Below, piece by piece: positions 14,966 through 15,124 of a stretch of DNA of 15,124 bases; within the stretch, counting starts at the first letter, position 1; each line of letters begins with the position of its first letter. This stretch comes from Sulfurimonas sp. Its GTDB lineage: Bacteria; Campylobacterota; Campylobacteria; Campylobacterales; Sulfurimonadaceae. A program made the translations under genes and the position numbers. Location of the stretch: positions 1-15,124 of the forward strand of contig DAOVJL010000006.1 in assembly GCA_030673275.1 (NCBI GenBank), written 5' to 3'. The notes under the pieces were generated by a model. It saw only the letters and a list, made by a program, of their open reading frames with translations. It was not told where the DNA came from and did not search any database.

Positions 14966-15124
14966 GGACAACTCTCTATTTCACCCATATCTATACTTGT
15001 TCCACCACCGGAAATCATTTTCTCATTCTCTTTGATAAGCTTTCCATTGTGTGTTATTGAGTATGAGATAGCTGTAGTATCACGGATAGTATTTATTGTT
15101 GAGCAGTATGTCTCTAGCGAAGCC
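14959..15124 (-). CDS. Unrecognised protein, C-terminal 54 residues (5' end outside window)
   Basis: One - strand frame is open from the window edge (first full codon at 15123) to TAA at 14959-14961, giving 54 residues. The other frame checked in this strand has an early stop, and the composition (mixed charged, Thr- and Ser-rich, with a GGGTS turn and a Cys near the end, ESCPS) is like a real protein. I cannot assign a family. The segment has no hydrophobic helix and reads like the end of a soluble or periplasmic domain. Together with the microprotein downstream on the same strand it could belong to one transcript, but the 189-base gap with palindromes suggests separate control. Confidence 0.65.
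   Translation of the reverse strand, partial: ASLETYCSTINTIRDTTAISYSITHNGKLIKENEKMISGGGTSIDMGEIESCPS

Overview
The window looks like chromosomal DNA of a Campylobacterota (epsilonproteobacterial) species, most like the Sulfurimonas group. The base composition is AT-rich. The gene order hinT / pheS-pheT-aroA-ispH / rpsA-orf / serA matches, as I recall it, the block HP0397-HP0404 in Helicobacter pylori and Cj0891c-Cj0898 in Campylobacter jejuni. PheS carries the Cys4 insert seen in this phylum. The exact species cannot be fixed from the sequence.

Layout. (1) Positions 2-4766, + strand: an RND tripartite efflux operon with the C-terminal half of a TolC-like outer-membrane protein (cut by the window edge), a short periplasmic adaptor, and an inner-membrane RND permease encoded as two genes, each carrying one half of the usual ~1,050-residue protein. 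The genes overlap or nearly touch and good ribosome binding sites mark the starts, so they should be made together. (2) Positions 4787-4814: a perfect 13-bp hairpin between this operon and the convergent serA. (3) Positions 4823-14154, - strand: a housekeeping block. pheS, pheT, aroA and ispH are translationally coupled (two ATGA overlaps and one TAA-ATG junction). A 114-bp gap with a good promoter precedes rpsA and a small membrane-anchored hypothetical gene. A second gap of about 116 bp with a promoter precedes serA. The block serves Phe-tRNA charging, the shikimate pathway, isoprenoid precursors, translation initiation and serine synthesis. (4) Positions 14155-14270: a divergent promoter region. 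(5) Positions 14271-14627, + strand: a HIT-family nucleotide hydrolase gene. (6) Positions 14653-15124: a 38-residue membrane microprotein gene on the - strand with an excellent ribosome binding site, a regulatory-looking region with several palindromes, and the 3' end of an unrecognised - strand gene.

Most of the window is ordinary core genome. The points most worth a second look are the split RND permease with altered proton-relay residues, the degenerate editing domain of PheT, the microprotein with its upstream palindrome, and the paired GTTAWTAWTAAC palindromes at the right end. I saw no mobile elements, CRISPR arrays, tRNA or rRNA genes, and no clear undescribed multi-gene system.
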